Positions 44,912-55,849 of a DNA stretch of 64,000 bases are shown in pieces; position 1 is the first letter of the stretch; every line of letters starts with the position of its first letter. Below the pieces are notes generated by a model. It saw only the letters and a program-made list of their open reading frames with translations. It had not been told where the DNA came from and ran no database searches. The stretch is from Ustilaginoidea virens (taxonomy: Eukaryota > Ascomycota > Sordariomycetes > Hypocreales > Clavicipitaceae). The DNA is taken from the NCBI RefSeq assembly GCF_000687475.1, contig NC_057320.1, positions 1,488,001 to 1,552,000 on the forward strand, in the 5' to 3' direction. Made by a program: the position numbers and the translations under genes.

Positions 44912-45658
44912 AGTAGGCAAAAAGGGTTTAAAAATCCATTGAAAAATGGTGCCGATAGTTGTAAAAACAGAGGAATAACTAGCTGAATAGCTAGCAAAAT
45001 AGTCGAATAACTAGTAAAATAGCCGAGTAACTAGCTAGACAGCTAGTAAATATAATAGCTAGTAGCCTACTATAAAAGATAACCGCAGAGTATAGCGGCA
45101 GGTCTCAATATAAAAGCACAACTGCCGTAGGCGTTATGCAAGTCCGTATTATAGCGTTGGTGTTTAAGGTGCTTATATAGTGCCGTAATATAAAGGTACC
45201 GTAAGTGCCGTAGGTGCCGTAAATGCCATAGAAGCCAGGTGCCGTAGGTGCCATAGGTGCCGTAATATAAAAAGATGCCGTAAGTACCGTACCAAGACGT
45301 GCTATAAGTGGGAGAGTATAACAAGTACCGTATAGTGCAGTAAGAGTCGTGCACTAGGGGAAAAGGTATTATACAGTGGTATAATATAAAGAATATTACA
45401 CTATAAAATCCGTAGGTGCCGTAGGTTACTCCGAAAATAACGTAAGGTTACGCTAAAAGTGCCGTGAGGTTACACCGTAAGTTGCCGTTAGATACGCCGT
45501 TAATTGCCGCAGGGTAATGCCGTAGGTAATAAAGGGTAAGCCAAAGGTGATAAGGGTAAGCCGAGGATACCAAAGGATAGCTATATTAGTAGTACTAATA
45601 AGCAAGAGAGACTAAGGGGTGAACACAAAAGAGATAGGGTAAAAATAAAGAAGTAAAA
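44912..45658 (-). promoter_or_regulatory. Copia-2 5' leader with 9-bp repeats
   Basis: About 750 nt between the primer-binding site and the gag start. Near 45180-45300 the plus strand repeats GTGCCGTAG-like 9-mers about ten times, with looser copies to about 45530. A second block at about 44970-45060 repeats AACTAGCTGAATAGCTAGCAAAATAG-like sequence at roughly 18-bp spacing. A 94-codon frame (45354-45070) reads through the 9-mers as Tyr-Gly-Thr and Leu-Arg-His triplets; it could act as an upstream ORF but is more likely incidental. Confidence 0.7.
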
Positions 45659-45673
45659 CCCGGGCTCATAACC
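45659..45673 (-). promoter_or_regulatory. Copia-2 primer-binding site (initiator tRNA-Met half-molecule type)
   Basis: The plus strand reads CCCGGGCTCATAACC, touching the 5' LTR at 45674. This is the sense sequence of a fungal initiator tRNA-Met anticodon stem and loop (GGGCUCAUAACC, anticodon CAU), so the element's RNA is complementary to the 5' half of that tRNA. Copia of Drosophila and Ty5 of yeast are primed this way. The exact host tRNA sequence is not in the window. Confidence 0.85.
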
Positions 45674-46392
45674 TATTGCAATTCTCAAAGTCACTATAAA
45701 AGCAGAGCCATACTAGCTAGCTAGATGGCACGAGACTGTCTGCGACCTGTGAACTAATCTTAGTATAATACTAGATTTTTCACTAAGTCCTAAGACTATA
45801 CAAGTGCTATAAAGCAGAGCAAGTGTAAAGGCAAGGCAAATATAAGATAACCAGAAAACGCAGGGAAGGTAAGAAGTTAAGAGGCATATAGTGCATTAAT
45901 AGACTCGATTATGCTGCCCTTCTACTATCTAGAAAGAAGGGGGAAAGCTATCCTATATATACACGAAGGAGGGGTGGGCTCAGGCATTCAGGGTAGCCAG
46001 TAAGAAGGCTCCCCGTAATGCTCACTTGCCACGTATACAATACGTCAGCAGCCCCACTATATCGGGCCTTTTCAACCACCCTAACCACCGCACTAGTAAT
46101 TAGCCACCACGCTAGTGACTACCCACCACACTAGTAGACTAGCCATCACACTAGTAGGCCGCCACCACACTAGTAGGCCCACCACGCTAATTTAGCAATG
46201 CCACACCTTTTTAACAAGACCTACCTTACTTGATATACAGTAAATAATCCACTGAAAATCTTAAGGTAAAAGGCAAAGGCTTAAGGTTGGTAAGACTACC
46301 GTAAGTCTAAGAGGCAGTATAAGGGCTAGAAGGTCAGTAAGCCAGTAGGGCATTAGGCCAGCAGCCTAGTAGGCTACTATAGGATTTTAACA
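45674..46392 (-). repeat. 5' LTR of Copia-2
   Basis: 719 bp, equal in length to the 3' LTR. Differences from it are about twenty by eye and nearly all C/T or G/A, for instance TAATAC against TAATGC-type changes, as expected after RIP of both copies. Confidence 0.95.
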
Positions 46393-46397
46393 GTATA
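46393..46397. repeat. Target-site duplication of Copia-2, right copy
   Basis: GTATA, matching 39075-39079. Confidence 0.85.
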
Positions 46398-49379
46398 TTA
46401 TCCTCTCTAACTTATAATAGATAGCTATTAAAGGCTATATTAGAATTATTTGCCTTAAGGACTGTCTCTTTATTAGGGTCCTATTAAGAGTAAAAACCGG
46501 AGATAATATAAAATACTATTTAAGCGCTTAGAATACTGCCTTTTTTTTATCTAACTATTAAAATAGGACCCCTTTCTTTATTAACCTAACTAAAGGGTCG
46601 ATAAAGTAGGAGAAGTCTAGGATAAAATCACAATAGAAATTAGCAAAACTAAGAAAACTATAAATGCCTTTTAATTTTATAGGTGCTTTCTAATTTTAGA
46701 TAGCTTTAATCTTTTTACGGTCTAAATAGATTTCTTTTCTAGCTATTATAATATATCTTAGGTATTAAACCTCCTTTACTGTAAAGTCGCATTTATTAAG
46801 ATCTAAATTTAGGCTGGCTTTTTATAATCGTTAAAGGATTTCCTTAATACGCCCTATATAGTCTGCCTTTAATCCCTTTATATAGATTAAGATATTATTA
46901 AGGTAGGTAGTTATAAAGTCTCCTAGCATATTCCCTAAGGCCTTATTAATATATTTTTAAAAGGTTATAGGGGCCCTAATTAGGCTAAATAGCGTAATAA
47001 GCTATTTAAATAGTCCGAATCGTATGCAAAATACAGTTAAGTATTCATCGCCTTCTATAATATATATCTTATAGAATACTATACATATATTAACCTTAGT
47101 AACCTATTTCGTCTAAGATAAAGATCGTAAGGTCTCCTTAATTAAAGGGAGGGGGTATTAGTCTTAGACTATAACCTTATTAAGGGCCCGGTAGTTAATG
47201 CAAAAATGCTACCTACTATTCCCCTTTCTGGCTAATAGGATTAGTATTACTACCGATAAAGAGCTCGTATAGATCTATCTTTTATCTATTAGGTTAATTA
47301 CTTATCTCTAAACCTTAAGTAACTAGTCTTATAGCATATTATATAATAGGCCCTAAGGTAAGTCTGGCTGGCTCCTATCTATAGTCTTTTTAAGCCGGAT
47401 ATAATAGTCTAATATACCTTAGTATAGAGGGAGACTAAAAGCCTTCTCCTTATTAAAAAGGTCGGCAAATTCCTATAGTTCTATTAGAAGTATCTACGGC
47501 TTTTATAATTATAGGGTAGAATCTAAATAAAATAGAAGTATAATATAGAGGATATATATTATCTCCTATAAGCTTATTGCGATAAAAAAGGTCGATCGGT
47601 CTTTAGAGCGTTTCGCCTACTTTAGTATACTATAGAAGACTAAACTAAAGATATTTACTATAGTTAGATCTTATTATCTTTTTATCGATTTTTTAATAAT
47701 AAGGCTGCCTACCGACCTAATTTTTAATTAATACCGCTTCGCCTATAATATAATATTATAGTGCTTTATCTAAAGCATCCTAAGGATAATATCGCAAATA
47801 AAACCTAAGATAACATAAAGTATAACTATAGACGGCTATCTATCGATATTAATCGCTATATAAACGATATAAGTAATGAAAAAATGTATTACTTTATATT
47901 CTCCTAAATAGCTCTAAATATCTACTACTATTCCGATTTCCCTACGTTATAGTAGGCAGATAGGTTAGAGGCCTAACCGTTATACTATCTTTTCGCTTAT
48001 AGTGCTATAGTAGTTATATCCTAAGTCGATTAAAATATAAATAAAGGTATAGGATTTATATAAAATTAGTACTAAAAAGGGGTATCTATTTATCCGTTTT
48101 GCGATTTTATTTAATTCTTTTTATAATCGGGCTAAGGTCTATATATATATCTTAAGCCTTTTAGCAAAATTAAGCTTAAAGGCTAGTCTTTTTCCTAAGA
48201 GTTATTATTATTTTCGATCTTAACTATTTAAGAGTCTAAGGATACGATTATTAATATAGTTAGCCTTAGGGCCGGTTATAGTTAGTATCCTAATACCTAA
48301 TAGTAGGGAGAAGTATATTAGAGATAAAGTCTTTTCCTGTTATACTCTTTAGTAACCTCCCTAATAACCTATTCTGCCCTAGTGCTATACTATTTATCCT
48401 TCGAGTTTAGCTTATTAATGCCCGATATTTATATATCGCCCTTAGAATCCTAGGTAGGAATTAATCGGGAATAGGCTAAGCCCGATTAGTAATTAATAGT
48501 CAGGCTGGTCTTAATATTAATAGCAATTTATCGGTAGCAATCTACTACCGAATAGTAATTATAATAGGAGACCCTAAAACTAATAATCTTATTAGCTATA
48601 TAAGTATTAAGCGCCGATCGGAGGTATTTTAGTTTGACTTTCTTAGGCTAACTAAGGCCGCTAATAAGCATAAGTTTTTCCTTAAATTAAATAAAGAAAG
48701 CGGCAAAAGGTTCTTTAGGGCCCTAGCATAAAGAGTGCTTAAACTTAGTAATAGTGCGATCCTACTAGTATAGGTCTTTAAAAAGGCATTAGAGGTATTT
48801 AAAAAACCTTATTATATTATAATCGCAAGCTATATTATTCTTAAAGAAAGCCGCGATTTATAATTAGACTATAGACGAAAGGTTCTAAAAGATAAATATT
48901 TATTAAGTCTTTTTGTTCCTAATAAAGTCTTTATTAATCTTGAGCTTATATTATATAAAGGTCCGCTAGGCTATAAATATAGTCTTTTTGCCGTTAAAGG
49001 GGTCCCCTATCGGGATCGGCTTATATTTCGGCTAGGTAAAGGCTGGATCCTAAACGGTAGGGGGGGGGGAGTTTTATTATATAATCGGGCCCGATTAGGT
49101 AGCAGTCTAAGAGCTATTTAATTGGTTTATAAGGAGGGTCTATAGCGAGGCGGCAATAGCAGTAAGGTGTTGCGCGTTAGTCTGTATCTATGCCTCTATA
49201 TGTTATAACCCTACTGTAAGCTGCTCTATTCGGGTATATATATTACGTCGGGAATATTATGGTATTAGGGCGTCTGGCCCCGTCTCTCTGGGTGTGCTTA
49301 TCTCGATGTCTTGTATAGCCTGTATTATTAGCTCCATAATATGAGGTTATAATAGTAAGGCTAAGAGAGTCTATTTAAA
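46393..49379 (-). pseudogene. Gypsy G2 gag, protease and RT
   Basis: Minus strand, read from 49379 leftwards. Gag begins at the ATG near 49340 (MELIIQAIQDIEISTPRETG), just inside the LTR, and runs to about 48120. Protease about 48110-47880. RT about 47350-46600 with the box YLNN (46894-46905) replacing YLDD. RNase H starts near 46500 and continues across Copia-2 to 39079. It is the best copy for the gag N-terminus. RIP stops throughout. Confidence 0.87.
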
Positions 49380-49633
49380 TGTAAAGGACTGGCCCTAGGG
49401 CTATTGCGAATAGGCATCGAATGAATATATTAAATAGACTAAGGAGGAAAGAGAGTGGACCCGAATAGGGGCCTCTAGATAGTCTATTTATATCCGTGCG
49501 TAGCGCGGGTCGAGGCCCTAGTGTGGTCCTGTAACCCCGTGCCGTTGGCCCATCTGACCCTGCTTAGGCTAGGCACGGGCGCAGCCCGAGTCCTAGCCAC
49601 ATTATGGCGCGGGCGTAGCCCGAGCCCGTGACA
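49380..49633 (-). repeat. 5' LTR of gypsy G2
   Basis: 254 bp with intact ends: TGTAAAGGACTGGCCC to GAGCCCGTGACA on the plus strand. Least mutated LTR of the family, with clear GGGC-NNN-GCCC motifs near its right end and GCCCTAGGGC near the left. It is flanked on the right by LINE A5 sequence; CCTTT (49634-49638) is the presumed duplication. Confidence 0.92.
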
Positions 49634-52369
49634 CCTTTAGGCCTAGGCTGTTTTATTTTAGTAGGGGGATCTCTTTTAATTTAGGCGGAAGGCCGCTATA
49701 TAGGCGGGCCTATTTCTTTAGGGACTATAGATCGGCATTCTAAGTAGTAGCTTTATTAAGGGCTTCTTACTATAACTAATACTATTCCTCTTATATAATA
49801 TAAGACTAAATCGCTCCTACTTTTTAAGCGGTATTAAGATTCTCTGAGGTATAATATACTACTTATTTTTGATAGGCCTTTTTCGCTACTATTTAGGCTA
49901 TCTTAGCGCGGGAGTTCTACTATAGCTTTATGCCGGGAGCTTTAGGTGCCCTTTTTAGTGCTATAATATTAGCGATACTTTAGAGTTAGCCTATAAGCTA
50001 TTTAGCGTATATATTTATTTCGGTAGGGGAATAGAGTAAGGCCTTAGCGTAATAAGTAGTAAGTTAGTTTTTTACTTTAGCTTAAGCGAGGTAATAGTTA
50101 AGGGACTTTTAGCTATTCTTTAAAGGGGGGGCTTTTATATAATAGTTACTAGTCTCGATATATATAAGCTAGGGGATATAGTTAGACCCTATAAAGTCGG
50201 TATTTCTAAAGTATTCAACTGTAATATCTTGCGTAACTTATATATAGTTAATTATACTATTTCTCCTCTTAAGGGCCCTCCTTATTATTTTACTATAAGG
50301 AGTAGCTAACCTAAGCCGCTATTAGGTTATAAATTTAAAGAGAGTATTAATACTAAGTAAGGTCCGGTCTAGACTATCCTAAAGAGGGTAATATATATTA
50401 AAGTCCTTAATAAAGGCATTATAAGGGCGGGATAAAAGCTTAATAAATACAATTAAGGGGGTTATTTAGTTTAGCTTATAGCCTAGGGAGTAGATAGAGT
50501 AGATATTAATATATAGAAGGGAAATCCTATACTAGTATGGTCCCTTATTACTAGACTATATACTAGGTCTATACCGCTTATAGATGTATATTACTACTCT
50601 CCTACTATATAATACTAATATATATCTTCTAAGGCTAGGGCTTAATAGGGCCTATCTAGGCGTAATAGGTTTTTAGATCGCAATAATATCGGGCTTGCGC
50701 GAATAGTAAAGTACTAATCTTATAAAGGTAGTTTTCTTCTATATATTCTAATATAGGACTATTATTATACAGATAATCGTATAGGGGTTAGTAGCAACAG
50801 TATATTTAAGGTAGCTATAGGTTAGACGCTTAAGATAGGCGCGGTCGTATTATAATCTTAGGCGGGAGCAGCTTAAAGGAAAGTAGTAATACTATTTCCA
50901 GCCCTAATATAGGGGGTCCTATTAATACTTCTAATTAGGCGGCCTTATTTCTAAAGGGAAGGCTTATATAGGGGAGACCCATTAGCTATATAGTATCGGC
51001 CCTAGTCCGCAATAGGGATAGTATTCGCAGCTAATGTAATATATAAGGCGAAAAGCCTTAGTCTTTTACTATAGGAATTTCTAGCATTTTCCTATTACTT
51101 ATTTGCTACCTTATAGAGGCGAGACTATACTAGGTAAGATCTATAGCAGTTAAGGCAGGATTCGCATTACTTTTATATAATAACTAGGCAGCTTTAATTA
51201 CTATCTAGGTAGTATTTAGAGCCGCACTAGCTATAGTAGGCTGCCGTTATGCAATATGCAGCGATATAGCCGAATTTAAAGTAATTATAGTATTACTAGG
51301 GGTATATTATATCGTTATAGGGTTCGGCTTTAAATATCTCTATTTAGTATATAATATTAGCCTTATAAAGCTTATTTGCAAGGTCAATAGAGTCTACCCC
51401 TATAATTAGGGGCGCTTATATTATAGTCCCCCTAAGGCAGCAAAGGGAGACCCTAGTAAAGCCTTCCCTATTAGCTTTAATAAAATTCGACTAAATATTT
51501 TCTACTATAGTATTTGCAGTATAATAGGTTAGGAAGCTTTTAACGATAATACTAAATAATCATTAGTTAAATTCTGCCTTTTAGCCGAAGGTAGGGTATA
51601 TTTAGGTTATATCTATAGTATATTTTACTTTTTCCTCTTTAAAGGTAATAATCGTATCGCTATTATAGAGCCTATAGGCCGCGACTACTACTCCCTTAGT
51701 AGTAGCCCCATTAACTATATTAATAGTTTCAATTAGAGTATAATTCTAAAAGACTTCGCTAATAGTATTTCCTTTAATAAAGACCTTACGGTAGATATAG
51801 GGGGGTATTGCGAGGGGAGCTAGGCTGCATTAGGGTGGTATAACAGCGGCGAGTCCTTATGCAGTAATAGATGCCTATATAGCAGGGGTTATAGCGGTCT
51901 TTAAGAGGTTTTATATCGCTTTATTAATTGCGGTTTTAATTGTTTATATAAGGGTTCCGATAGGGGTGTAAATATTGCCCGGGTCGGTCTTTTGCCGGGC
52001 GGTCTCTATTATAACGTTTATAGCCTCTCGCACTCTTCCCAATACTACTAGAGGAATATAGTCCTATAGCTTATTTATAAAATCTATAATAATATTAGCT
52101 ATTAGTCGCTTCTGCCCTTAGGTAGGTTCGGTCTCGGTCTGGTTGCACTATATGCTGGTTGCAATTATAGTATTGGGGTTATAGCGGCTATATACTATGC
52201 CGCCCCTATTCCCTCTATCGATATTTATTACTTTATTCGCGCCTACTGCGCCTACTCCCTAAACGCGATATACTATAGGTAAGGGGGGTAAACGGATGAG
52301 AAAAAGCGATTGGAAATATTAGAATTGATTTTAGAGGCGGTTCTATGCCGCTACCTACGTGCGGGCGAA
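49634..52369 (-). mobile_element. LINE A5, 5' half (3' half beyond gypsy G2)
   Basis: Minus-strand family-A LINE from its 5' UTR (about 52310-52369, GCGGTTCTATGCCGCTACCTACGTGC) through ORF1 (about 52100-50880), endonuclease (about 50775-50000) and the first part of the RT (to 49634). It aligns with A2 14010-16740. It breaks off at the gypsy G2 LTR, so the 3' half should lie left of the window if the nesting model holds. At the 5' end the last bases of the consensus (TCGCGAAAG) are missing. Confidence 0.85.
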
Positions 52370-52958
52370 AAATGGTGATATCTTTGTATATGCATATATA
52401 GATAATTATAAATAATAATACGACTAACCTTTCGGATAGGGAAAATATATCCTTTCTATATATACTACCTATACTATTAATAGCCCTAGACCTTTAGCTT
52501 TCTTAATACCCCTAACTCTCTAGTTTTCTATTTATTCTATACTACCCTTACTATTACTATAACTATTATTAGGAGCTACTTTTGCCTTTTTTTTCCCTTT
52601 TTTTTTCCCCTTTAAAGAGGGGGATACTATAATTAAATAAGTCTTTCATTTAACCCTAATATATAGACCTAGCATCCCCTTTGTAGGCGGCTTTATTGCC
52701 TTTAACCCCTCCTTTTTTTATTTAAAAGAGGAAAAGGTAAATATATCGGCGTAAAGGTAAAAGGAAGATAGCGATAGAACTACTAACTTAGCTTACTTAG
52801 GTAGTAATAGTATAATAGGCGGGAGGAGCTTTAATAATAGTAGTATAAATAGCGCCCTAGAGGTAGAAGCTACTAATTGCGGCTCCACTTAGGATCTTAT
52901 AAACTTTAAAAACGCAACCGCTTACTATAACTTACTAGAAGAGGGTAATATAAGATTC
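52370..52958 (+). mobile_element. LINE B2 fragment (3' region of family B)
   Basis: Matches the reverse complement of LINE B1 from about 21740 down to 21200, for example GAACTACTAACTTAGCTTACTTAGG here against 21335-21390. It covers the purine-rich and pyrimidine-rich tracts of the 3' region. Cut on the left by LINE A5 and on the right by the gypsy G3 LTR. Confidence 0.75.
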
Positions 52959-53212
52959 TGTTACGGACTCGGGCTATGCCCATGCCATGGATCGACTGAG
53001 GCTCGGGCTGCGCCCGTGCCTAGTCCGGGACAGATAACATAAAGTAGACGCGCGGGCCCATAGGGCAATATTAGAGCTCTAGCCCGCGCTATATACGGAT
53101 ATATATAGACTGCGGAAGGGACCCGATTCGGGCTCTTCTCCCTTCCTTCTTAGTTTTATTAATACATCCAATTAACGCCTATTCGCAGTCGCCCTAGGGC
53201 TAGTCCATTACA
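52959..53212 (+). repeat. 5' LTR of gypsy G3
   Basis: 254 bp, TGTTACGGACTCGG to AGTCCATTACA, both ends canonical. Two CTCGGGCT...GCCC motifs at the start, TATA-like TATATATAG near 53105, GCCCTAGGGC near the end. Left flank GATTC (52954-52958) is the presumed duplication. Confidence 0.9.
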
Positions 53213-55670
53213 ATTAATAAAACTCTTTTAACCCTTATTATTATATCACTCACAACCGCCGACAATAGATATAGGTCCCTTATAGAACGCTATAGGTCTA
53301 GATAATATTTAGCGCGCCTCCGTTCGTCAATAGGCTGCTTAATAAGAGTTAATTACTAATGCTATAGAAGTTCTTAATATAAGGTTCTAAGAATAGTTAT
53401 CCTAAAGCTAAAAGAGTGAGCGTTAGATATATACTTAGGCTAAGCAGACCGAGCGTCAAATATAGGCTCTTATTGACTAGATATAATAATAACTATCGTT
53501 AGCCTTTATACTAACCCCTGACCGGTCTTTAACTAATTTTATTTTAATTCTAGAGGAAGCCTAATTAAAGTATAAGCCGATACTAATTAGGGAACCCTTT
53601 AATAGTAAGAAGGCTATATTTATTATATAGAAGACCTTTATAGAGTATAAGCTAGAGATCGACTAGGATTTTATTAGTAATAATAAAACCTAATAGATAT
53701 TTATCTATTAGAACCTCTTGGCTATAGTCTAATCCTAAGTTGCAGCATTCTTCGAGAATAGTATAGTATTTAATTACCGCCTTACCGCTTTTTTTAACTA
53801 CCTATAGCGACTCTTTAAGGATTTATACTAAGAGGAATACGCAATTAGTAAACTTAAGTATATCCTCTATTAGGTGCTAAAAGAACCCTTTTCTACCTTT
53901 TTTATATACTTTAAAGAGAAATAGTATTAATAGGGGGGCTTAAATAACTTAAGTCGGTTAAATTAAAAATACTTTAATCTGCCCTTAAATTTTGTATATC
54001 GGATAAGATTATTAGCCTAAGGGTCTCCTATAAAGACTATAAGGCGGCCGTTATATAATACTATAAAATCGCTATTGATTTAGAGATAAGCCTTACCGTA
54101 AAACGCTATATAGATTCTTCCTAGGATTACGATAATAACGCCTAGGATCTATAGGCAACCACTAGGGATAAGGACGGTAATACGCCTATAATAGGCGTCT
54201 ATAAGCTAGATTCGAAAGGCAAATAAAGGTTTCCTAATAAGAGGGTACTATAAGTTTTAAAGGAAGTCCTTAAGGAGTACTACTAAAAGTCACTTTACAT
54301 CTAATATGGGGATACTACCTATAAGATATAGGAATATAAGCTAAGGCTGGCCTAGCCCCTATTAGAGATAACTATAGCTTCTATAGACCTAAAAGCTATA
54401 AAAGCCTTACGAATCGCTAAGCTTAAAGATAGTAATAATAGCGATACCTAGGGAAAAGACTAGCCTTTAAGCTAAATCTCGCGAAAAAGCTTAAAAAACG
54501 CACCTAGCCCTTAGCCAGATTACAATAGGAATATAGTATAAAAGAGATTAATAATATTAAAGACCGTATAGATAGATACCCCTTTTTAGTCTTAATATTA
54601 TATAATAATTCTACCTTTATTAATACCCTAATTGATTCTAATTATAATTGCTATAGTGCGATAAGCGAAAGAACCATCTAAAGGTTAGGATTTTAGCCTA
54701 TCTGCCTACTATCTTATAGGAAACTTAAGACTATAGTAGATATAAAGAGTCGATTAGGGAAGCAATAGGCTACCCCTTTAATTATCTATACTATTTATAT
54801 TAATATCGATATCGATAGATAGCCGTTAGCTATAATGCTATATATTATATTAGGCCTTACCCGCGATATTATCTTAGGATTACTATAGATAAAGTACTAT
54901 AATATCGAACTATAAGTAAAGTAGCGCTAATTAAGAATTAAAGCTGCTAGCAGCCTCCTTATAAAAGAATTAACTATTTAATCCTCTAGGCCCACTGTAA
55001 TTAATATCCTTAGATCGGTCTTTTATGGTATACTATAATACATAATATATACTTAAGATAATTCGACTTTTTTCTTCTCTATAAGCCTATAAAAGCTTAT
55101 ATATATCCTCTATATTATACTCCTGCCTTATTAGAATTTAGTTCCCCCCCCGGCCTAGCCGTAAACCTTACTATTTAAGCTTTAGGATTTTGCCAACCTT
55201 TTCGATAAGGCAAAGGCTTCCAGCCTCCTACTATACTAAGGTACGCTTGATTACTATATTAAGCTTAAACCGACCTTAGATGGGGGGCCACCCGACCTCC
55301 TATAGGAACCACTATATAATATACTATAAGACTAGTTACTTAAGGTTCGGAGATAAATAACTAACCTTATAGATAAAGGATAGATCTATATAAGTTTTTT
55401 ATCGGCGGTAATACTAGTCCTACTTGCGAAAAAAGCAAATAGGGGATAACATTTCTATATAGATTACTAGGCCTTAAATAAGGTTATAGCGTAAGACCAA
55501 TATCCCCTTCCCTTAATTAAGGAGATACTACGATCCCTATTATAAGCGAAATAGTTTATAAAGGTAGATATCTAGGCCGCATTCTATAAAATCTATATTA
55601 TGGAAGACAATAAGCACCTTCCTATATTCTAGATGCGCTTTAGCCTCTTTAAGTAATTAGTAACTCCTTT
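53213..55670 (+). pseudogene. Gypsy G3 gag, protease and N-terminal RT
   Basis: Gag from soon after the LTR to about 54530, with a knuckle near 54283-54330 reading YY*KSLYI-type residues in place of CCHC. Protease about 54540-54900 (FLVLILYNNSTFINTLIDSN: DSG now DSN). RT begins about 55330 (VNNLIDKG*I) and continues to 55670 at the GLFK*LVTPF-like block, where LINE A3 interrupts. RIP stops are frequent. The frame resumes at 62081. Confidence 0.87.
55657..55670. repeat. Target-site duplication of LINE A3, left copy
   Basis: TTAGTAACTCCTTT; the right copy at 62081-62094 is TTAGTAACCCCTTT, one C/T difference, probably a later mutation. Confidence 0.85.
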
Positions 55671-55849
55671 AAAACGCAAAGCTACCTAAATTAGAACTTT
55701 CGCGATTTCGCCCGCACCTAGGTAGCGGCACGGAACCGCCTCTAAAATTAATTCTGATATTTCTAATCGCTTTTTCTTATCTGCTTACCCCCCTCGCCTA
55801 TAGCACATCGCGTCTAGGGAGTAGGCATAGTAGGCGCAAACGAAGTAAT

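Larger units (their letters stand above)
39080..46392 (-). mobile_element. Copia-2, complete Ty1/copia retrotransposon
   Basis: A 7313-bp element on the minus strand with two 719-bp LTRs, a 5' leader of about 760 bp, one gag-pol frame, a polypurine tract and a primer-binding site. It lies inside gypsy G2 with a 5-bp duplication. It is the least RIP-damaged element of the window: long open stretches remain, the RT box is YVDD, and the LTR pair differs at about twenty positions by eye, nearly all transitions. It is therefore a late arrival in the nest. Confidence 0.96.
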
